A stretch of DNA of 6,937 bases from contig JAIOQD010000564.1 in assembly GCA_021413595.1 (NCBI GenBank), positions 1 through 6,937 of the forward strand, read 5' to 3'. The position numbers were made by a program, and so were the translations under genes. This DNA comes from Bacteroidota bacterium. Its GTDB lineage: Bacteria; Bacteroidota; Bacteroidia; 2-12-FULL-35-15. The notes beneath the pieces are model-generated. The model worked only from the letters and a program-made list of their open reading frames with translations. It was not told the origin of the DNA and did no database searches. Positions 1-5,700 of the stretch are shown here, one piece after another. Numbering within the stretch: the first letter of the stretch is position 1; the number at the start of each line of letters is the position of its first letter.

Positions 1-1502
1 AGTTACAATCAAACTTTTGTAAAGTAAGAGCTTTAATCCTTTTTGGTCTTATGAAGTCCCATGATTATAGGATAAATTCAACAAACACAAGTCTCAATTC
101 GATTGAAGCAAATATTTGGAATGATAATTATTACTTTGAAACACCATCATTTCCATTAACTGCAACTCTAAATTCACCAGGTGATAATAGTACATACATA
201 GTAGGTTCAACCATTATTATTAAGGCCGATGCATCGGGAGGAATGGGATCAATACAAAAAGTGGAATTTTTTGCTGATACAACAAAACTTGCAGAAGATT
301 TAACAAGTCCATATAGTTATAACTGGAGCAATTTTTCCCAAGGTAATTATACAATTACTGCAAAAGCAATTGATAGTTGGGGTAATACCTATTCTTCCTC
401 TCAAGTAAATATTAACATAGAAAGCACTTTAAATACATGTTCTGCAACAGGAAAAATAACCAGAGACAAGTGGACTAATTTTTTAGGTAAAACGCTGGCT
501 GAAATACCTGTTAACACTACTCCTACGAGCACTATTTTATTAAGTCTTTTTGAAGGGCCCAAAAATGTTGGAGATAATTACGCCACCAGAATACGAGGGT
601 ATATTTGTCCTCCTTCATCCGGTAATTATACTTTTTGGATTGCCAGTGATAATAACAGTGAATTGTACTTAAGTTCATCAACCAATCCAAATGATAAAGT
701 TAAAATTGCACAACAAGATTTCAACTCTACTTCTCGTCAATGGAATAAATATGACAAACAACAATCACAACCGATACCTTTAATTGCAGGTAAAAGTTAT
801 TATATAGAAGCTTTGCACAGGGAAGGTTCGTTAAGTGATAATTTAGCAGTAGGCTGGCAATTGCCCGATAGTACTATGGAAAGGCCAATACCAGGAATTA
901 GATTATCTCCTTTCCCTACAAGTTTGAATTTAGATAATAAACAACCTATAATCTCGATTCCAAAAATTACTGTAATCGGTCCAAAAAAAATAAACAAAGA
1001 AGAAGAAACAGTATTGTCTATTGAGTTGGATCCATTCGCTGTCTATCAATGGAAAATAAATAATGTTATAGTTCCAATGAGCAATAAACATTTCTTGAAG
1101 GTAACCAGGGAGGGCTCATATCGTGTAAAAGTGATAAAAGACGGAACTGTGAGCCTGTCGGACACAGTCAATATTCTTAGGGACAAAAAAACAGATATAA
1201 TAAACCAGTTAAATAATGACGATATAAAAGATGAAATTGAGGATCCAATTATTTTAAAAGTATATCCTAATCCAAACACCGGGCTCTTTACAATAATTGT
1301 ATGTATGCCAGTATCTGAATTGGCAAAGATACAGATGATGAATAGTTTAGGACAGGTTGTATTCAATAAAGAAATAAAAACTCAGAATGGCTGTATCAAT
1401 GAAACTGTTGAAATAGATAAATCATTTTCCCCTGGAATTTATACGCTTAAGGTAATAATAGGAAATAAAGTTGAGAACACGAATGTGGTTCTGTTAAGAT
1501 GA
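1..1502 (+). CDS. Secreted Ig/PA14 protein with T9SS type A sorting domain, 5'-partial
   Basis: The frame of this gene is open to the left edge (first whole codon at 3), so the gene is cut by the window. ATG 51 is only the first methionine visible: it is not followed by a signal peptide, which a T9SS cargo needs. Counting from that Met as 1, residues 34-127 are a Big_7-like bacterial Ig module (KVEFFADTTKL, then SPYSYNW). Residues 130-288 are a PA14 module (CSATGKITRDKW, RIRGYICPP, YTFWIASD, YYIEALHREG, AVGWQLP, RPIPG). Residues about 305-380 are a second Ig-like module (YQWKINN, GSYRVKV). Residues about 400-483 are a T9SS type A sorting domain, beginning at VYPNPNTG (404-411) and including MMNSLGQVVF and SPGIYTLKV. 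PA14 modules usually bind carbohydrate, and the sorting domain directs export across the outer membrane and often surface attachment. The roughly 50 residues before the first Ig module match no family I recognise, so any enzyme domain lies upstream. The stop is TGA at 1500-1502. The substrate is unknown. Confidence 0.9.
   Translation, partial: LQSNFCKVRALILFGLMKSHDYRINSTNTSLNSIEANIWNDNYYFETPSFPLTATLNSPGDNSTYIVGSTIIIKADASGGMGSIQKVEFFADTTKLAEDLTSPYSYNWSNFSQGNYTITAKAIDSWGNTYSSSQVNINIESTLNTCSATGKITRDKWTNFLGKTLAEIPVNTTPTSTILLSLFEGPKNVGDNYATRIRGYICPPSSGNYTFWIASDNNSELYLSSSTNPNDKVKIAQQDFNSTSRQWNKYDKQQSQPIPLIAGKSYYIEALHREGSLSDNLAVGWQLPDSTMERPIPGIRLSPFPTSLNLDNKQPIISIPKITVIGPKKINKEEETVLSIELDPFAVYQWKINNVIVPMSNKHFLKVTREGSYRVKVIKDGTVSLSDTVNILRDKKTDIINQLNNDDIKDEIEDPIILKVYPNPNTGLFTIIVCMPVSELAKIQMMNSLGQVVFNKEIKTQNGCINETVEIDKSFSPGIYTLKVIIGNKVENTNVVLLR
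150..914 (+). repeat. Ig+PA14 module, diverged copy of the units in the downstream giant gene
   Basis: This 765-base stretch encodes one Ig module and one PA14 module and matches the three units at 4624-6900. From the leading Cys (codon at 438) to the Phe of RLSPF the PA14 part is 159 residues, the same as in all three downstream copies. The best DNA match I saw is 251-318 against 6240-6307, with 7 mismatches in 68 bases by eye. It is a module shared between two genes, not a mobile element: no terminal repeats or transposase accompany it. Confidence 0.8.
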
Positions 1503-1573
1503 TATTATAAATACGAAATATAAAGTAGCAAGAAATAATTTTCTATATAAATTACTTTTTTTATTATTTCAAC

Positions 1574-2494
1574 ATGAAAAAAATATATTTATTAATAGTG
1601 ATAAACTACTTGTTTGTTAACCTTCATTCTCAAAATACCTGGAACCGATTAGCCAATTTTGGCGGTCTAAAAAAAAGACTGGCAGTTGCTTTTTCAATCG
1701 GGAACAAATTGTACGTTGGCACCGGTATTGACAGTGCCTCCGGAGCAACTAAGGATTTTTGGGAATACGATCCGGATTTAAATATTTGGACAAGAAAAGC
1801 TGATTTTGCTGGAGAAGCAAGATTTGGAGCAGTAGGTTTTTCCATTGGCAATAAAGGGTATATAGGAACCGGATCCAATGGATCAAGAGAATATCTTAAT
1901 GATTTTTGGGAATTCGATCCTACCACAAACCAATGGACAAAAAAATCAAACTTAGGAACAGTTGGAAGGGTTTATGCTACAGCATTTGCAATAGGAGGGA
2001 AGGCCTATATCGGAACAGGAGAAATAGGCCAGGGAGATTTTGTCAGAGATATTTGGGAGTTTAATCCAATACTGAATCAATGGACACAAAAGACTGATTT
2101 TCCTGGTGAAGAAAGGCAACTTGCTGTTAGCTTTAATATAGGATTGAGAGGTTATTTGGGGACAGGTTTGTCAAAAAATGGAATTAAAAATGATTTTTGG
2201 GAATTTAATCCGCACACCAATTCATGGTTACAAAAGCAGAATTTAAATGGAATAGCCAGATATGGAGCCTCAGCTTTTTCCATTGGGATAAAGGGATATA
2301 TTGTTTCGGGATGGAATGAAACTCCTTTACAAGACTTATGGGAATATAACAGCACCACAAACAATTGGATCAAAAAAAACGATTTTGAAGGTGTTCCAAG
2401 ATTTAATTCTATCAGCATTTCTACTCCTAATAAGTGCTATTTTGGATTAGGGTGGAACAAATCGGAGACATCAGATTTCTGGGAGTTCAAGTAA
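1574..2494 (+). CDS. Secreted six-bladed kelch-repeat beta-propeller protein
   Basis: This is a 306-residue protein. Residues 1-20 look like a Sec signal peptide: MKK, then a hydrophobic core ending near NLHSQ. Six kelch-type blades follow, each with a YxGTG-like strand, a DFWE(F/Y)(D/N)P turn and a later NxW. The GTG or SGW elements fall near residues 49, 98, 147, 196, 244 and 291, and the WE pairs near 63, 112, 161, 209, 256 and 303. The last blade stops at DFWEFK with no final W strand, while the mature N-terminus starts NTWNRLANF. The N-terminal strand therefore very likely closes blade six, and the propeller is complete. Kelch propellers bind proteins or sugars, and six-bladed examples include the sialate mutarotase NanM, but no residues here support a specific enzyme. 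Unlike gene 1 it has no T9SS sorting domain, so the product may stay in the periplasm or act with a secreted partner. It starts 71 bases after gene 1 and ends in tandem TAA stops. The start is fixed by the signal peptide. Confidence 0.9.
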   Translation: MKKIYLLIVINYLFVNLHSQNTWNRLANFGGLKKRLAVAFSIGNKLYVGTGIDSASGATKDFWEYDPDLNIWTRKADFAGEARFGAVGFSIGNKGYIGTGSNGSREYLNDFWEFDPTTNQWTKKSNLGTVGRVYATAFAIGGKAYIGTGEIGQGDFVRDIWEFNPILNQWTQKTDFPGEERQLAVSFNIGLRGYLGTGLSKNGIKNDFWEFNPHTNSWLQKQNLNGIARYGASAFSIGIKGYIVSGWNETPLQDLWEYNSTTNNWIKKNDFEGVPRFNSISISTPNKCYFGLGWNKSETSDFWEFK

Positions 2495-2666
2495 TAAATA
2501 AAAATTCATTTTGCATCTAACCATTTTCTCATGCGTTAATTGCATTCGATAAAATTTTGATTTAATCAAACAAACTAATTGATTTTCTTATTTAATTATT
2601 GATAACTAAAATAGAATTGGAATTAAATTAGTTTGGAACAATTGATTAAATCATAATAATTAATTA
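2495..2666. other. AT-rich intergenic region
   Basis: This stretch, very rich in A and T, lies between the kelch gene and the broken start of the giant gene. Stops are frequent in the frames I read and I see no coding signal. It holds one imperfect inverted repeat (listed separately). I found no clean Bacteroidota promoter (TAnnTTTG with an upstream TTG): the nearest is TTAGTTTG at 2628-2635, one base off and inside the inverted repeat. No GC-rich stem with a T-run that would mark a standard intrinsic terminator was seen after the kelch gene. No tRNA-like or other RNA gene was recognised. Confidence 0.6.
2559..2652. repeat. Imperfect inverted repeat, two 10-base matched blocks per arm
   Basis: The left arm has GATTTAATCA (2559-2568) and CAAACTAATT (2571-2580). 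The right arm has their reverse complements, AATTAGTTTG (2626-2635) and TGATTAAATC (2643-2652). The blocks are 2 bases apart on the left and 7 on the right, with 45 bases between the arms. As RNA this would be a long AT-rich hairpin with an asymmetric internal loop. It could be a weak terminator or RNA-stability element for the kelch transcript, a protein-binding site upstream of the next gene, or a remnant of an inserted element. The sequence does not decide among these. Confidence 0.55.
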
Positions 2667-2750
2667 ATGAAAAATTTTAAAATTCCAAAAAATACTTCAC
2701 TTCTGATTTTCTTAAGGAATGGAACCTATCATACAGGTTTCTTATTATAA
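2667..2750 (+). pseudogene. Broken signal-peptide start of the giant gene, out of frame
   Basis: ATG 2667 opens a 27-codon ORF that begins MKNFKIPKNTSLLIFL and stops at 2748-2750. Positive charge followed by a hydrophobic run is how Bacteroidota signal peptides begin, but here the hydrophobic run is cut to about 8 residues. The ORF then reads out-of-frame DNA of the downstream gene. Removing a single A at 2714-2715 would join it to the giant frame as LLIFL-GMEPIIQV. Even that repaired protein would lack the rest of the signal peptide and the first strands of the glycosidase barrel. The simplest reading is that the original start survives but a segment after about base 2715 has been lost. An assembly chimera is the main alternative, and chance resemblance is possible because the sequence is so short. 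Confidence 0.5.
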
Positions 2751-5700
2751 TAATAAATACACCGCTTCACAAGCTGCGGAAATTGTTGAATTTATCAATA
2801 TTACAAATACGAGAAATGTTAAATACTGGATAATCGGGAATGAACCTGATGGTTCTTATGGTAATATTAATGCTACTGGAGTAGCCAATTACGTCAAAGC
2901 TTTTTCACTAGCAATGAAAAATAAGGACCCCTCCATAAAAATAATTGCACCTGAAGCAGGTTGGTATAATAAAAACATCCTTGATGGCTTAACCACACCT
3001 GGTGGCTTAAATGATATTACAGGAAAGGATGCTAATGGGAATTTTATTGTTGATATTATATCTTTTCATCTTTTTGCATTCAGCGGAACTCAAACAAGAA
3101 GCAAGGTTATAAGCTACCTCACTACTCCTGGTTTATTTGAGGATAACCTAACAGAATTGAATCAAAGGATTACCGCTTGTAACAATTTCCACCAAAGAAA
3201 TTTAAATTCACCATTAGGGATTGCTGTAACAGAAGCAAACATCATGTGGAAAAAACTTCAGGGAGATGATATTTATAATTTGGGAGCCAGTAGTTTTTTG
3301 TGTGGTCAATTCTGGACAGAAATAATTGGAATTTGTATGAAAAGAAATGTAAGTATTTTAAATTTCTGGAGTGTGATCGAGGGAAGTGAATTAGGGTATT
3401 TAAGCGATTTATCCACATTGCCTAAACCAACCTATTACCATTTCCAAATGTTGGCTGGTAATTTTAAAGGTGAATTTTGTAATGGAACTGACAATAAAAC
3501 AAATGTCAAATGCTTTGGAAGTAAAAAGGATGATCAAATTTCGGTTGTCATTATGAATCAGGATCAATCAAATGATTTTATTTATACACTAAGATTGGAT
3601 ACTAATTTGATTTCTGGGCTAGATCCTTTAAAAATAAATATTGATGCAGATATTAATAATGAATATAATGATACACTTTTCAGAGAGTCATCAGTTTTAT
3701 TAACATTAAACTCCAATGGAACACTTATCAAAAAATGTGTTTATAAACTTTACGGAAATGCCGATAATAACCTTTCGCCCACATGCACTATATTAGAAGC
3801 TGCACTACCTGCTGCTCCTTCAACATCCGCATCATTTGCTGTAATTGGTGATTTTGGATTAGCAGGTAACAACGAACTTGCAGTTGCTAATTTGGTGAAA
3901 TCATGGAACTCTGATTTTATAATTACCACTGGAGATAATAATTATGAACTTGGTCAAAGCAGCACGATTGATGCTAACATAGGACAATATTACCATGATT
4001 ATATTTATCCATATTCTGGAAATTATGGAGCGGGTGCAGATTCTAACAGGTTTTTCCCTGCCTTGGGTAATCATGATTTAAATACAAATAATGGGGCTGC
4101 TTATTTACAATATTTCACACTTCCAGGAAATGAAAGATATTACGATTATGTAAAAGGCAATATTCATTTTTTTGTTTTAAACAGTGATCCAAGGGAAGCT
4201 GATGGGAACGACAGCACCTCCATTCAGGCGTTTTGGCTTAAAAATAAAATTCAAAATTCAAACTCTAAATGGAAGGTCGTTTACTTTCATCATTCTCCTT
4301 ATTGCTCGGATGCAACGCAAGGTAGTCTGGCTTATATGCGGTGGCCATTTAAAAAATGGGGAGCTAATGTTGTTTTGAGCGGGCACTCACATGTATATGA
4401 AAGACTGATGGTGGATGATTTTCCTTATTTTGTAAATGGTGTAGGAGGGAAGAGTCTTTATCCTTTTAAAGCAACACCTTTATCAGAAAGTGTTTTTCGT
4501 TATAATTCAAATTTCGGTGCAATACATTGCAATGAATATTCTGATACCTTATCTTTTCGATTTTATAATAAAGCAGGAACTCTTATTGATTCTTATTTGC
4601 TAACCAGAAATCTGGGACCTTTAGGTGTTATAGTTTCCTCGCCACCAAATAATTCCACATTTTCATTTGGAACTCCTGTTGTAATTAATGCAACAGTAAT
4701 AGGAGGTTTAGGAGGGATTAATAAAGTTGATTTTTATATGGATACTATAAAGTTAGGAACTGATTCTATTTATCCCTTTTCTTTTACCTGGACAAATGCA
4801 CCGCTGGGCTCTTATTCATTAACTGCAATTGTTAGCGATAATTCAAATAATACTGTTTTATCCTTGCCCTCAACTATTACTGTTGTGATGCCATGCACAT
4901 CTGCCGGCAAAATTACCAGAGATTTTTGGGCAAACATTTCGGGTACCTCTATAGCAAGTATCCCTTTGAATACTGCTCCTACAAGTATTACTCAACTTAC
5001 TGTTTTTGAAGGACCTTCTAACGCAGCTGATAATTATGGAAGCCGTATTCGAGGATATATATGCCCTCCAATATCAGGCAATTATACTTTTTGGATTGCA
5101 AGTGACGACAATAGTGAATTGTGGTTAAGTACAACTGATCAAATTATTAATAAAATAAAAATTGCTTCAGTATCAGGATATACTTCCTCCCGGCAATGGA
5201 CAAAATATGCTGGCCAGCAATCAGCTCCAATACATCTTATTGCTGGTGTTCAATATTATATCGAGGCCATACATAAAGAAGGTACACAAGGTGATAATTT
5301 AGCTGTTGGCTGGCAATTGCCCAATGGTGTTTTGGAAAGACCGATCCCTGGTACGCGGCTTACTCCAATTGTTTTTCCATTAACTGCAACAATTAGTTCC
5401 CCGGCAAATAATAGTTCTTTTATAGAGGGTTCCACTATCACAATTCAAGCTGATATATCCGGAGGAACGGGAACAATACAAAAAGTGGATTTTTTTGCGG
5501 ATTCAATAAAAATTGGAGAAGATTTTACAAGCCCTTACAGTATTGTATGGAGTAATGTTCTTCAAGGTAATTATGAACTTACTGCTAAAGTAACAGGGGA
5601 GGGGAGTGATACTGCTATTTCTCCAATAATAACTATTTCTGTGATGCTTCCGGTAACATGCAGCGCAACTGGTAATATTTCCAGAGAGGTCTGGAATAAT

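Noticed and set aside
51..51. ATG 51 as the true start of the first gene
   Set aside because: The frame is open upstream to the window edge, and the residues after this Met are polar, with no signal peptide, although the protein has a T9SS tail. It is more likely an internal methionine.
800..1366. Minus-strand ORFs at 800-997 and 1046-1366
   Set aside because: They are antisense to a well-supported secreted protein. The product of 800-997 resembles that of the minus ORF at 5256-5441 only because both are the reverse strand of PA14 modules.
1536..1543. TAATTTTC as a Bacteroidota -7 promoter element for the kelch gene
   Set aside because: It is one base off TAnnTTTG and has no convincing TTG element at the right distance upstream. 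In DNA this AT-rich such matches are expected by chance.
1630..2418. Minus-strand ORFs at 1630-1926 and 2152-2418
   Set aside because: Both are antisense shadows of the kelch repeats. Their repeated SQKS-like motifs are the reverse complement of the conserved DFWE turns.
4184..4378. 64-codon plus-strand ORF inside the phosphatase domain
   Set aside because: It overlaps the phosphatase coding sequence in another frame. The main frame carries conserved metal-binding motifs across this stretch, and the small ORF has no recognisable features.
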